Source: Fischerella sp. CENA71 (GTDB lineage: Bacteria > Cyanobacteriota > Cyanobacteriia > Cyanobacteriales > Nostocaceae). From it: a stretch of 64,000 nucleotides of DNA. The stretch is taken from assembly GCA_024239075.1 (NCBI GenBank), contig JANBVI010000027.1, positions 62,001 through 126,000 of the forward strand. The letters are read 5' to 3'. Below the pieces are notes generated by a model. That model searched no databases. It was not told the DNA's origin and worked only from the letters and a program-made list of their open reading frames with translations. This document shows positions 45,730 through 55,048 of the stretch, piece by piece (position 1 is the stretch's first letter; each line of letters starts with the position of its first letter). Both the position numbers and the translations under genes were made by a program.

Positions 45730-48507
45730 ATGCGTTTGTTCAGTAAACGGCTTGCGTATATTCTTCTTGGCTTGTTCCTCAGCTTTAGTCTGAGTGGAGT
45801 ATTCATTACTAATAACTTCAGTTATGCTGTCACACCAGCCCCTGAAATGTCTCTCACACAAGGGGTGCGTAAAACCGTTCTAGATAATGGCTTAACAGTA
45901 CTAACAAAGGAAGTTCATACTGCACCTGTAGTCAGTGTGCAGGTTTGGTATAAGGTTGGTTCACGCAACGAAAAAGCAGGGGAAAATGGCATTTCCCACC
46001 AATTAGAACATCTAATGTTCAAAGGTACTAAAGATCGTCCAGTGCAATTTGGGCGGTTGTTTAGTGCTTTGGGTAGTCAGTTTAACGCTTTTACCACCTA
46101 CGATGAAACTGCTTATTTTGGTACGGTAGAGCAAGACAAACTAGAAGCACTGCTGACTCTAGAAGCCGATCGCATGAAAAACTCTTTAATCGGAGCTGAA
46201 CAATTAACCAGTGAAAAGCGTGTGGTCATTTCTGAGTTACAAGGATACGAAAATTCTCCTAGTTATCGGCTCAACCGCGCTGTCATGCGATCTGCATTTC
46301 CGAACCGTCCCTATGGCTTACCTGTAGGAGGAACAAAAGCCGATGTCGAGAAATTTACGGTCGAGCAGGTGCAAAATTATTACCAAACTTATTACAGTCC
46401 TGAAAACGCTACCTTGGTAATTACAGGTGATTTTGCGACTGAACCGACTTTAAAAGCTATACAAAAAACTTTTGGTAAATTGCCGAAAAGAGGAAATCAG
46501 AACACCGGGATACAGGCACACAAAAACCCGGTGAATCCAGAAAAACTCCCCGTGTCTTCTTCTGCGAGTCAAAAATCTCCTATTGTCTTAAAAGAACCAG
46601 GAAGTGCAGCACTTGTGCAAGTTGTTTATCCGTTACCAAATGTTCATCATCCAGATGTGGCTGCAATTGATGTCATGGATGCAGTTCTCACAGGGGGACG
46701 TAGTTCTCGGCTTTATCAAGCTTTGGTAGAATCTGGTCTAGCTAGTTCAATTAGTGCTAGTCCGGTAGAATTAATTGAACCAGGTTGGTACGACATTAGT
46801 CTGACAGCTGCTCCAGGTCAGCAATTACCGAAAATTAACCAGGTATTGCAAACTTCTCTGACCAAAATACAACAGCAACCAGTCACTACAGCAGAATTAA
46901 ATCGAGCTAAAACACTGCTAAAGACTTCTTTTATACTTAATAACCAAGATATTACCAGTCAAGCCAGTCTATTGGGATTGTACCAAACTGTTGCCGGAGA
47001 TTACCGCTACATAGAACGGTATTTAGAGGCGATCGCCAAAGTTACGCCCCAAGATGTGCAGCGAGTTGCGAAAACTTACCTCAATCCTGCTAAACAAACT
47101 ATTGGCTTTTTTGAACCCACCCAACCAGATGGTAAACCAGGAACTTCCAGTAGCGGTTCTGGTCGGACGGTAGAAAACTTCAGTCCTGGTAAACCTGTAG
47201 ATCCAGCAGAACTGGCTAAATATTTACCTCCAGCGACATCAAACACGACTTCTCAAAATCAACCTCTACCAGAGGAATTTACCCTCAACAATGGCTTACG
47301 AGTTTTGTTGTTGCGCGATCGCAGTGTTCCCACTGTCAATTTAAGTGGAAATATTGACGCAGGTAGTGAATTTGATACTAACTCTCAAGCCGGACTTGCA
47401 AATCTGGTTGCAGCTAATTTGATGAATGGGACACAGACACAAAATGCTCTCACCATTGCTCAAAAGTTAGAAGATCGAGGAGTTAGCTTAAATTTCAATG
47501 CTAGCCGTGAGGGAGTCAGTATTAATGGGAATGGATTGTCTGCCAATCTACCAATTATGATTCAAACCTTGGCAGATGTTGTGCAAAATGCTAACTTCCC
47601 TAGTGATCAGTTGGAATTGAGTCGAGACAGAGCGTTGACAAGTCTGAAAATTCAGCTAGATGATCCCCGTGGACTAGGAAGACGGGTGTTCCAACAAGCA
47701 ATTTATCCAGAGAACCATCCTTTTTATAGTTTCCCCACAGATAAAAGCTTGAAGAGTATTTCTCGTCAAGATTTGGTGAAATTCTATAAGGAACACTACC
47801 GACCAGATACCACAACGATCGCTTTAGTTGGAGATTTTGATCCAGCTAGGGTCAAAACTTTGCTGAATCAAGCTTTCAGTAAATGGCAAGCCCAAGGTAA
47901 ACCAGTCAATATTAGTCTACCACCAGTATCGTTACCACAATCTACAAAACGCGTTAACCCAGTGATTCCTGGTAAAGCGGAGGCTGTGACTTATCTTGGT
48001 TATAACGGTATTTCCCGTAAAGATCCTCGTTTTTATGCTGCTTTGGTACTGAATCAAATTTTAGGTGGCGATACTTTATCTAGCCGCTTGGGTACAGAAG
48101 TACGCGATCGCCAAGGTTTAACCTACGGTATTTACAGCGCTTTTGCTGCTGGTATTCAACCAGGGCCATTTTTAATTCAAATGCAGACCGCTCCCAATGA
48201 TACCCAAAAAGCGATCGCCAGCACCATCGCTTTACTTAAGCAGGTGCGAGAACAAGGTATAACTGAAGCGGAATTAAACACAGCAAAACGCTCAATTACC
48301 AACAGTTACCCTGTAGATTTAGCAAATCCCAGTGACGTAGCGGATTTAATCTTGAAAAATTCCGTCTATGGGCTTTCCTTAGCAGAAATCAAAGAATTTC
48401 CTCAGCAAATTGACGCAGTAAGCATGGCTCAAATACAGCAGGTCATAAAGGATTTGATTCATCCAGAAAATCTTGTAATTGTGACTGCTGGGCCAGGGGG
48501 AAATTAA
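45730..48507 (+). CDS. Two-domain M16 zinc peptidase, exported
   Basis: A 925-residue protein with an N-terminal signal sequence (YILLGLFLSFSLSGVFITNNFSYA, in parts) and two M16 modules. In the first, the inverted zinc motif HQLEH (H90, E93, H94) and E169 in SELQGYENS are intact. The second module, from about residue 500 (LPEEFTLNNGLRVLLLRDRSVPTVNLSGNIDAG), lacks the zinc motif and serves as the inactive partner, as in mitochondrial processing peptidase. The two are separate genes in many cyanobacteria; here they are one polypeptide joined by a Ser/Gly/Pro-rich linker (KPGTSSSGSGRTV). It is probably periplasmic, degrading peptides or transit sequences. Confidence 0.92.
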   Translation: MRLFSKRLAYILLGLFLSFSLSGVFITNNFSYAVTPAPEMSLTQGVRKTVLDNGLTVLTKEVHTAPVVSVQVWYKVGSRNEKAGENGISHQLEHLMFKGTKDRPVQFGRLFSALGSQFNAFTTYDETAYFGTVEQDKLEALLTLEADRMKNSLIGAEQLTSEKRVVISELQGYENSPSYRLNRAVMRSAFPNRPYGLPVGGTKADVEKFTVEQVQNYYQTYYSPENATLVITGDFATEPTLKAIQKTFGKLPKRGNQNTGIQAHKNPVNPEKLPVSSSASQKSPIVLKEPGSAALVQVVYPLPNVHHPDVAAIDVMDAVLTGGRSSRLYQALVESGLASSISASPVELIEPGWYDISLTAAPGQQLPKINQVLQTSLTKIQQQPVTTAELNRAKTLLKTSFILNNQDITSQASLLGLYQTVAGDYRYIERYLEAIAKVTPQDVQRVAKTYLNPAKQTIGFFEPTQPDGKPGTSSSGSGRTVENFSPGKPVDPAELAKYLPPATSNTTSQNQPLPEEFTLNNGLRVLLLRDRSVPTVNLSGNIDAGSEFDTNSQAGLANLVAANLMNGTQTQNALTIAQKLEDRGVSLNFNASREGVSINGNGLSANLPIMIQTLADVVQNANFPSDQLELSRDRALTSLKIQLDDPRGLGRRVFQQAIYPENHPFYSFPTDKSLKSISRQDLVKFYKEHYRPDTTTIALVGDFDPARVKTLLNQAFSKWQAQGKPVNISLPPVSLPQSTKRVNPVIPGKAEAVTYLGYNGISRKDPRFYAALVLNQILGGDTLSSRLGTEVRDRQGLTYGIYSAFAAGIQPGPFLIQMQTAPNDTQKAIASTIALLKQVREQGITEAELNTAKRSITNSYPVDLANPSDVADLILKNSVYGLSLAEIKEFPQQIDAVSMAQIQQVIKDLIHPENLVIVTAGPGGN

Positions 48508-48633
48508 TAATTAGGACACAGGAGACATGGGGAACACGGTGACACGGTGACAAGGGGGAGTATTTTTGATAGATTCACCGTGTCACCGCGTCTGTCACTT
48601 CCTGCGTCTTCTTCTGCGCGTCCTCATAGACTT

Positions 48634-48662
48634 TAAAACCCACTTACGTTAAGTGGGTTTTA
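48634..48662 (+). terminator. Terminator hairpin after the M16 gene
   Basis: TAAAACCCACTTA and TAAGTGGGTTTTA form a perfect 13-base stem with loop CGT (48634-48662). The T-rich right arm suits plus-strand termination, and the symmetric A-rich left arm suits minus-strand termination of tRNA-Leu. Confidence 0.85.
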
Positions 48663-48666
48663 ATAT

Positions 48667-48698
48667 TAGCCTGCGCTTGAGTCGCAGGCTAGATTTTT
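48667..48698. terminator. Second hairpin between M16 gene and tRNA-Leu
   Basis: TAGCCTGCG (48667-48675) pairs perfectly with CGCAGGCTA (48683-48691), followed by GATTTTT. It lies 14 bases from the 3' end of tRNA-Leu. Confidence 0.75.
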
Positions 48699-48711
48699 AA
48701 GTTAAAAAATA

Positions 48712-48792
48712 TGCGGATGGCGAGACTCGAACTCGCAAGGCAAAGCCACACGCCCCTCAAACGTGCGCGTATACCAATTCCGCCACATCCGC
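48712..48792 (-). tRNA. trnL-GAG: tRNA-Leu (anticodon GAG)
   Basis: On the minus strand GCGGATG pairs with CATCCGC, with A as discriminator. The anticodon loop TTGAGGG on a CACGT/GCGTG stem gives GAG. A long variable arm and the T arm GCGAGTTCGAGTCTCGC are present. Length is 81 bases and CCA is not encoded. Confidence 0.94.
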
Positions 48793-49228
48793 AAGCTTAC
48801 ACTAAGGATTAAATATAGCACAACAAAATCATTATAGTGGAGTCATAATTAAATTTTTCACAAATTTAAGACTCTGTATGTACAAAATTTTGACCCTTGA
48901 CCTATTAGACTGGCGGAAATATAGCATTTCAAGGGAAAGTACTCGTGTGACAAAGCCTTATAGGGTGAGGGTGTAAACGTCCGAGGGGTTTCCGTGCAGG
49001 TACAGTGAACAGTTATCAGGCTTATGCTGAGAGACTTAAACTCAATAAATGAGATAGATAACAGATAACTGATAACTGTTAACTCCTGTCATAATTTGAA
49101 ATCAGGCGAAAGCGTTTTTTTAAACTAGCCGGGAGAAAATGTCAACCAAGGGCTGAATTTTCAACACCTATCCTTTACACTTGGTGACTTCTTTAGTCAA
49201 TTTACTTAACTTATATCGACACTAAAAG
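48793..49228. other. Intergenic region upstream of accC
   Basis: About 435 bases without a gene. Positions 49005-49085 contain CAGTGAACAGTTATCAG and ATAACTGATAACTGTTAAC blocks, both of the AACAGTT/AACTGAT repeat family. A G-rich segment near 48960-49000 could be part of a long accC leader. Confidence 0.4.
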
Positions 49229-50572
49229 ATGAAGTTTGACAAAATATTAATTGCTAATCGGGGAGAAATCGCGCTTCGCATTCTCCGGGCTTGTGAGGAA
49301 ATGGGAATAGCAACTGTGGCGGTACACTCTACTGTTGATCGGAATGCGCTCCATGTCCAACTAGCTGATGAGGCTGTTTGTATTGGCGAAGCTGCTAGTA
49401 GTAAAAGTTATCTAAATATTCCTAACATTATTGCCGCAGCCTTGACACGGAATGCTAGCGCTATTCATCCTGGCTATGGTTTTTTGGCAGAAAATGCCCG
49501 GTTTGCAGAAATTTGTGCAGATCATCATATTGCTTTTATTGGCCCTTCTCCTGAAGCAATTCGGTTGATGGGAGATAAATCCACAGCCAAAGAAACCATG
49601 CAAAAAGCAGGAGTTCCAACAGTACCAGGTAGCGATGGTTTGATAGAGTCAGACAAAGAAGGATTGGCGATCGCTCGAAAAATCGGCTACCCCGTGATGA
49701 TTAAGGCCACAGCTGGTGGTGGTGGTCGAGGTATGCGTTTAGTACGCTCAGAAAGCGAATTTATCAAATCTTTTCAAGCAGCCCAAGGCGAAGCAGGAGC
49801 CGCATTTGGTAATTCTGGGGTTTATTTAGAAAAATTTATTGAGCGTCCGCGCCACATAGAATTTCAAATTTTGGCGGATAATTACGGAAACGTGATCCAT
49901 TTGGGTGAACGGGATTGCTCTATTCAACGTCGCAATCAAAAATTACTGGAAGAAGCGCCTAGTCCTGCTCTTGACACAGAACTACGGGAAAAAATGGGGC
50001 AAGCAGCGGTGAAAGCAGCCCAATTTATTAATTATACTGGCGCCGGAACTATCGAATTTCTCTTAGATAGATCCGGTGAATTTTACTTTATGGAAATGAA
50101 TACCCGTATTCAAGTGGAACATCCTGTTACAGAAATGATTACAGGGGTAGACTTGCTTGTTGAACAGATCCGTGTCGCTCAAGGGGAAAGACTAAAACTT
50201 ACCCAAGATCAAGTGGTTTTACGGGGTCATGCGATCGAATGTCGGATCAATGCCGAAGATCCTGACCACGATTTTCGTCCTGCCCCTGGTAAAATCAGTG
50301 GCTATCTCCCACCCGGAGGCCCTGGTGTCCGCATAGATTCTCACGTCTACACCGACTATCAAATTCCGCCTTATTATGATTCCCTAATCGGTAAACTAAT
50401 TGTCTGGGGACAAGACCGTCCTACAGCCATTAACCGGATGAAACGAGCGCTGCAAGAGTGTGCAATCACAGGACTACCAACTACTATCGGTTTTCATCAA
50501 AAAATTATGGAAAACCCACAATTCTTGCAGGGTAATGTTTACACCAGTTTTATACAAGATATGCAAGGCTAG
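49229..50572 (+). CDS. accC: Acetyl-CoA carboxylase biotin carboxylase subunit
   Basis: A 447-residue ATP-grasp enzyme that carboxylates biotin on AccB in fatty-acid synthesis. The N-terminal fold begins [20 protein letters not shown]. The ATP loop is [12 protein letters not shown], and active-site segments are [24 protein letters not shown] in parts, [26 protein letters not shown] in parts, and [12 protein letters not shown]. Length is standard. It stands alone as usual in cyanobacteria, where the four acc genes are scattered. Confidence 0.97.
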   Translation: MKFDKILIANRGEIALRILRACEEMGIATVAVHSTVDRNALHVQLADEAVCIGEAASSKSYLNIPNIIAAALTRNASAIHPGYGFLAENARFAEICADHHIAFIGPSPEAIRLMGDKSTAKETMQKAGVPTVPGSDGLIESDKEGLAIARKIGYPVMIKATAGGGGRGMRLVRSESEFIKSFQAAQGEAGAAFGNSGVYLEKFIERPRHIEFQILADNYGNVIHLGERDCSIQRRNQKLLEEAPSPALDTELREKMGQAAVKAAQFINYTGAGTIEFLLDRSGEFYFMEMNTRIQVEHPVTEMITGVDLLVEQIRVAQGERLKLTQDQVVLRGHAIECRINAEDPDHDFRPAPGKISGYLPPGGPGVRIDSHVYTDYQIPPYYDSLIGKLIVWGQDRPTAINRMKRALQECAITGLPTTIGFHQKIMENPQFLQGNVYTSFIQDMQG

Positions 50573-50579
50573 AAGGTAA

Positions 50580-50662
50580 TTCAGTTATCAGTTATCAGTT
50601 ATCAAGTTACATACATTTACTCTTAACTGTTAAGTGTCAACTGTTAACTGTTAACTGATTTC
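50580..50662. repeat. AGTTATC and AACTGTT heptads between accC and yggT
   Basis: AGTTATC is repeated three times at 50584-50604, and AACTGTT/AAGTGTC/AACTGTT units follow at 50627-50655. The two blocks are partly complementary and could form a stem between the convergent genes. Confidence 0.8.
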
Positions 50663-50675
50663 TAACCACCAATAT

Positions 50676-50963
50676 TTACCGAGACATCATAATCAGCAGT
50701 CCTTGCTGACCAAGAAGAATTTCTCTAATAAAACTAAAGATACCAACCCAAATAATTGGTGTAATGTCTACCCCACCAATGGGTGGAACTAACTTCCGCA
50801 TTGGTATCAAAAATGGCTCCGTTGGCCAAGCTACTAAATTAAAAGGCAAACGATTTAGGTCTATTTGGGGATACCAAGTTAGAACTATGCGAAAAATAAA
50901 CAAAAGTGTCATTAATCCCAGTCCTAGACCGAGAATCCAAGCTGTAAGGTTAACACCAGTCAT
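50676..50963 (-). CDS. yggT: YggT-family membrane protein (Ycf19-like)
   Basis: A 95-residue protein with two transmembrane helices, one at residues 8-30 and one near the C-terminus. The conserved inter-helix block is LTWYPQIDLNRLPFNLVAWPTEPFLIPMRKLVPPIGGVDITPI in parts. YggT/Ycf19 proteins of cyanobacteria and plastids affect membrane and chloroplast (nucleoid) organisation and division. Start MTGVNLTAWIL fits the family. Convergent with accC. Confidence 0.92.
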   Translation of the reverse strand: MTGVNLTAWILGLGLGLMTLLFIFRIVLTWYPQIDLNRLPFNLVAWPTEPFLIPMRKLVPPIGGVDITPIIWVGIFSFIREILLGQQGLLIMMSR

Positions 50964-51453
50964 GGTACGAGCTTCTCACCCTCTGCAATAAACAAAAAAC
51001 CAGGCGGAACTTATAAAATTTGAAGCTTTGTAAAGCTTAATTATTATTTTAGCTAAATGCTATCACCCATCCGCACATATTAAATGGTTAGGTGAAATTT
51101 AAAGTTATGGGTGAAGGAAAGCGAACTCTCAAGAAATAAGGTAAGAGGCAGAAGGGAAAACTATGCCTCAAAATAAAATTGATACAGTAGTAGGGGTATA
51201 GGGTACAGGGAAAAGAGAAATTTTTACGTAAATTTTATGTGATAAGTAAGACAACGAATCCATGAAAATCTCTTCCCCAACCCCCAATCCCTGATCCCCA
51301 TACTCTGTGAGAAGCCGCTTGCGCGTCTACGCGTAGCGTCTCCGTCAGGAGAATCCCCGATCCCTATTTCCAAGCTAGTCTATGTCCTATTAACCCAAGG
51401 GTGTAATAGACTATTAAAATTAAGGTAAAGTCTGTAAAAAAAGGTTGAAAAGT
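50964..51453. repeat. Intergenic region rich in dispersed repeats
   Basis: It contains CCCCAATCCCTGATCCCC units (51278-51300) and a GAGAAGCCGCTTGCGCGTCTACGCGTAG block around 51308-51338 with the palindrome CTACGCGTAG. Related GC-rich pieces occur near 27560 and 41630. No gene is seen before psbX. Confidence 0.6.
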
Positions 51454-51573
51454 ATGACGCCTTCTTTAGCAAATTTTCTTTGGAGCCTGCTTTGGGGTAG
51501 TGTAATTGTCGTTGTCCCTATTACAGTGGGATTGATTTTTATTAGCCAAAAAGATAAAATCCAACGTTCTTAA
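51454..51573 (+). CDS. psbX: Photosystem II protein PsbX
   Basis: A 39-residue single-span membrane subunit of photosystem II. The start [15 protein letters not shown], the hydrophobic helix and the C-terminal [11 protein letters not shown] match cyanobacterial PsbX almost exactly. It helps the plastoquinone exchange region near QB. It is too short for most gene finders. ycf66 follows on the same strand, a conserved neighbour pair. Confidence 0.97.
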   Translation: MTPSLANFLWSLLWGSVIVVVPITVGLIFISQKDKIQRS

Positions 51574-51633
51574 TAATTACCTACGGGATTTAGTTTGATT
51601 CTCAAAACCAGTAGCTTTTTAGCTTTGGGTAAT

Positions 51634-51706
51634 TTGTAGAGACGCGATTGGCAAAGCGTACGGTTGTAAACAGCACGGCGCAGCCTTTAATATCGCGTCT
51701 CTACAA
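51634..51706. mobile_element. MITE-like element with perfect 15-bp inverted ends
   Basis: TTGTAGAGACGCGAT (51634-51648) and ATCGCGTCTCTACAA (51692-51706) are perfect inverted ends of a 73-base element with no coding capacity. Related copies or fragments lie at 27537-27600, 43890-43917 and, in part, 45524-45551. It sits between psbX and ycf66. Confidence 0.75.
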
Positions 51707-51781
51707 TATATTTAGTGACTTGTTAAAGTAGAGATTTAAATACCAACTCGCTAACATAGATTTGATATTAGGAAAACAACA

Positions 51782-52714
51782 ATGGTAACTTTTTGGCTGA
51801 ACTCAGCCAGTGTTCTGGCTCAAGTCAATTTTGGGGCGAACTCAGCCAGTCTTCTAGGAATTTTCCTGGCGATCGCTGGGGCTGCTTTGTATTTTCTCCG
51901 CACAGTACGTCCAGAACTCTCGCGGGATCAAGATATCTTTTTTGCTGCTGTAGGCTTGCTCTGCGGCTTTATTCTGATTTTCCAAGGATGGCGTCTAGAC
52001 CCGATTCTACAATTTGGTCAGCTACTTTTGGTAGGCTCAACAGTATTTTTTGCGGTGGAAAGTATTCGGCTGCGGGGTATTGCAACTCAGCAAGCTAAAC
52101 GTAACACTCCCATAGTGGATGATGAGCGAGAAGTTAGTAGTCGGTATCAGTATCGGAAAAAATCTCCCTACAAAGCTGAAGTGGACGCAGAATTAGATTC
52201 CCTACCTTACGATGAAGAGTATGAAGATGAACGTCCGCGTCCCCGGATTCCAGGTAGCAGAGAGAACCGTTCATCCCGTGGCGATTACGGCGATTACTAT
52301 GAAGATGAACCCCGTCGTGTAGAACGTCGCAGTAATAGTGAGAGATCAGAAGCAAGCGACAGAACAAACCGTCGGCGTAGTAGTTCGCGTCCAACTAGTC
52401 GGACTAGCGATCGCCCAGACGATGACTGGGGTACTACCTCTTCTAAAACAGTTGATGATTGGGATACCCCAACAACCAGAGAAAGAAGACCTTCTCGGCG
52501 TGGAACCAATGCTTCATTCAGACCTGAAAATCGTGGTGATGATGTTACAGATAGCACACCTAAACCACCCAGAAGACGCCGTCCGCCCACCAACACAGAA
52601 TCTCGACCTGAGCGTCAAGATGATGATGTCATCTCTACTGATTATGTAGAATACAAGCCGATGAATCGTTCAGAAGGTGAATCAGATAATTCAGTGGATT
52701 TCGATGATGTTTAA
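51782..52714 (+). CDS. ycf66: Ycf66-family protein
   Basis: A 310-residue protein. The N-terminal 105 residues hold three transmembrane helices and the Ycf66 motifs (NFGANSASLLGIFLAIAGAALYFLRTVRPELSRDQDIFFAAVGLLCGFILIFQGWRLDPILQFGQ in parts). The remainder is a long disordered Arg/Asp/Ser/Pro-rich tail without conserved structure. Ycf66 is shared by cyanobacteria and some plastids, function unknown. The tail is longer than in many homologues. It is directly followed by a TolB-like lipoprotein gene, probably in one transcript. Confidence 0.9.
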   Translation: MVTFWLNSASVLAQVNFGANSASLLGIFLAIAGAALYFLRTVRPELSRDQDIFFAAVGLLCGFILIFQGWRLDPILQFGQLLLVGSTVFFAVESIRLRGIATQQAKRNTPIVDDEREVSSRYQYRKKSPYKAEVDAELDSLPYDEEYEDERPRPRIPGSRENRSSRGDYGDYYEDEPRRVERRSNSERSEASDRTNRRRSSSRPTSRTSDRPDDDWGTTSSKTVDDWDTPTTRERRPSRRGTNASFRPENRGDDVTDSTPKPPRRRRPPTNTESRPERQDDDVISTDYVEYKPMNRSEGESDNSVDFDDV

Positions 52715-52777
52715 TTGATACTCTCCTCTTATAAACTAAGGTGGAGGTTGCAAAAAAGATCACGAAAAATAGTTAAG

Positions 52778-53338
52778 GTGAAAAAATTTACACCTGGATT
52801 TTGGCTCCAACGAAATTGTGTTTGGAGTCTGATTTTTGGTTTAACAGGTTTGCTTGTAGCCTGTAGTCCCAACAATATTCCCATTGGCTCGACCTCTCTC
52901 AATAGTCGCTACACTGAAGAGCAACCGACCTTGAGTGGGAATGGTCGCATTTTGGCCTTTGTATCAACCCGTAATGGCACTCATCAGATATTGCTATACG
53001 ACTTACAGCAGCAAACTTTTTTACCTACATCGCGCTTAAATCGACCAGGGACAATAGTTGAAAGTCCCAGTCTCAGCTATAACGGACGCTATATAGCCTA
53101 CATTACCAGCGATCAGGGTAGGCCTGTTGTAGCACTTTATGATCGCGCTACCCAACAATCGCAAATCCTCACCCCCACCTATAGGGGTTGGGTGAGAAAT
53201 CCCAATATTAGCCCGGATGGACGTTATGTAGTTTTTGAGACAGCTAGCCGTGGTCAGTGGGATGTGGAAGTACTGGATAGAGGACCAGAAATTGAGTTGG
53301 ATATTCCTAATGGTGCGGCTGTGGCTCCTCTACCGTAG
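52778..53338 (+). CDS. TolB-like beta-propeller lipoprotein, first of a pair
   Basis: About 186 residues from a GTG at 52778; a longer frame opens at 52715 but lacks a signal-like start. The N-terminus has a lipoprotein signal with LLVACS, and the body contains WD40-like TolB repeats (TLSGNGRILAFVSTRNGTHQILLYDL, SLSYNGRYIAYITSDQGRPVVALYDR, NISPDGRYVVFETASRGQWDVEVLDR, each in parts). Such short propeller-blade proteins may pair to complete a ring. It is followed by a paralogue 57 bases downstream, and the two presumably function together at the envelope. Confidence 0.82.
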   Translation: MKKFTPGFWLQRNCVWSLIFGLTGLLVACSPNNIPIGSTSLNSRYTEEQPTLSGNGRILAFVSTRNGTHQILLYDLQQQTFLPTSRLNRPGTIVESPSLSYNGRYIAYITSDQGRPVVALYDRATQQSQILTPTYRGWVRNPNISPDGRYVVFETASRGQWDVEVLDRGPEIELDIPNGAAVAPLP

Positions 53339-53380
53339 AGGGTATGGGCATTGGGCGTTGGGATTGGAAATAATCAGCAA

Positions 53381-53401
53381 ATGACAAATGACAAATGACC
53401 A
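53381..53401 (+). repeat. AAATGAC heptads supplying the start codon of the second TolB-like gene
   Basis: Three ATGACAA-type units in register end with the ATG at 53395 that opens the lipoprotein frame. Upstream, GGGCATTGGGCGTTGGG adds another repeat type. Confidence 0.8.
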
Positions 53402-53919
53402 AATATATATTTATTCCTATAGTTACATTAACAACTTTATTAACTGGCTGTGTTGGCTATCCCCGGCTTTTGAGTTACCCTTTCGATCCTGGTGGTAGAA
53501 GTCTCAATAGTCCTGCTTCAGAATTAACTCCACAAATTTCTGGCAGATATATTGTTTACACTTCTGATCGGCGGGGTAGCCAAGATGTATATATGTTTGA
53601 TATGCTAACTCGCAATTTGATTGATGTACCTGGTTTAAATGCTTTTGATGCGATCGCCTCTCATCCTAGTGTTTCTGATGATGGTCGTAGTGTTGTTTTT
53701 GCAGCTTCTCGTCAAGGTAGAAAAGCCATCTTTTTATATGACAGAGAAACAAGACAATCGCGCAATTTGACTGCTAATTTGCAAGCAGAAGTCCGCAACC
53801 CAACAATCAGTGCCGATGGTACTAGAATTGCCTTTGAGTATAGTAACAATGGACAGTGGGATATTTTAGTCTATGACCGTTCTGGCCAGCCTTTAAATAT
53901 ACCTCAAGATCCAAGGTAG
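53395..53919 (+). CDS. TolB-like beta-propeller lipoprotein, second of a pair
   Basis: A 174-residue paralogue of the preceding gene. The signal ends with LLTGC (lipidated cysteine near residue 19). TolB/WD40-like blades are present (ISGRYIVYTSDRRGSQDVYMFDM, SVSDDGRSVVFAASRQGRKAIFLYDR, ISADGTRIAFEYSNNGQWDILVYDR, in parts). Its ATG lies in an AAATGAC heptad array, so the native start may have been replaced; the next in-frame candidates would destroy the signal peptide, so this start is likely used. Confidence 0.82.
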   Translation: MTKYIFIPIVTLTTLLTGCVGYPRLLSYPFDPGGRSLNSPASELTPQISGRYIVYTSDRRGSQDVYMFDMLTRNLIDVPGLNAFDAIASHPSVSDDGRSVVFAASRQGRKAIFLYDRETRQSRNLTANLQAEVRNPTISADGTRIAFEYSNNGQWDILVYDRSGQPLNIPQDPR

Positions 53920-54040
53920 AAGGGATCGGGAGAAGACGCGGGGATAATTTGAGACGCGGTGACGCGGAGAAATTGTTAATAATATCACCGTGTCCCCATG
54001 TCCTCATGTCCCCGCGTCCCCGTGTCCCCGCGTCCTCTTC

Positions 54041-55048
54041 CTACTCACCAGTCTCTTCTAGTTGTTGTATCGCCTCAATCAGCGATCGCACCTGTTGAGT
54101 TCCTTGGGAGGGTTCAAAGGAAAAGGGAAATTTACCCTTAGCAAGCATCCGTAAACCCAGGGGTGCAATACCAAGCAATCCTCTCAAATCCCGAAAATAA
54201 TTACCAACTACTTGTAAACTAAACTTTCTCTCGTCAATCCAACCACCTGCTTTGACTAACTCTACTAATACTTTGCGATGGCGAATTGAACGGCTGTCGC
54301 TTTTTTGTTTGTGGGTGAGAATTTCTTGTTTAATCTTGGTGATTTGATCTAATGGAGCAACATCCATAGGACATACACTGTTGCAGTAAAAGCAACGTGT
54401 ACAACCCCAAACACCTTTGGTGTCTTCGTTGTATTTTTCTAAGCGGTTTTCTGTTTCAGTATCGCGGTTATCGGCTACCATTCGATAAGCTTTGGCAAGG
54501 GCGTGGGGGCCAACGAATTTAGAATTGACTTCAAAGCCATTGCATTCAGAAAAGCAAGCTCCACACATAATACAATTGCCTGTTTGATCAAGGCGCGATC
54601 GCTCTTCTGGTGTTTGTAAAAACTCTCTTTCTGGTACTTGTCTGCTAGCTGTACTCACATAGGGTGCGATCGCCTCTAGGTTATTCCAAAAATCGCTCAT
54701 ATCTACTACTAAATCTTTAATTACAGGCATATTGCCAAGTGGAGCGATTGTAATTTCTGGAATAGCATTTGCCTGACTTGTGTGTACTGCTAACTCTTGC
54801 AATCTAGAAATTTCACTGCCAACATTTTCTTTACAAGCAAGAGCAGAGCGTCCGTTAATTCGCATAGCACAGCTACCACAAATTGTATTGCGACAATTTT
54901 TGCGAAATGCTAAAGTTCCGTCTTGTTCCCACTTAATTCGATTGAGGCAATCAAGGATTGTATTACCTGGTTCTACCTGTAAAGAGTAAGTTTGTACGTT
55001 AGCAGAAGAATTATCTTGCTGTCGAATTACCTTAAAAATTACTTCCAT
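54041..55048 (-). CDS. sdhB: Succinate dehydrogenase/fumarate reductase iron-sulfur subunit
   Basis: A 335-residue electron-transfer subunit. The plant-type [2Fe-2S] cluster is held by CRNTICGSCAMRING and the later Cys in ALACKENVG; [4Fe-4S]/[3Fe-4S] ligands are CIMCGACFSEC and CTRCFYCNSVCPMD. It passes electrons from succinate oxidation to quinones at the thylakoid or cytoplasmic membrane. The C-terminal 90 residues are longer than in E. coli SdhB, as in other cyanobacteria. The flavoprotein gene is not in the window, also normal in this phylum. Confidence 0.95.
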   Translation of the reverse strand: MEVIFKVIRQQDNSSANVQTYSLQVEPGNTILDCLNRIKWEQDGTLAFRKNCRNTICGSCAMRINGRSALACKENVGSEISRLQELAVHTSQANAIPEITIAPLGNMPVIKDLVVDMSDFWNNLEAIAPYVSTASRQVPEREFLQTPEERSRLDQTGNCIMCGACFSECNGFEVNSKFVGPHALAKAYRMVADNRDTETENRLEKYNEDTKGVWGCTRCFYCNSVCPMDVAPLDQITKIKQEILTHKQKSDSRSIRHRKVLVELVKAGGWIDERKFSLQVVGNYFRDLRGLLGIAPLGLRMLAKGKFPFSFEPSQGTQQVRSLIEAIQQLEETGE

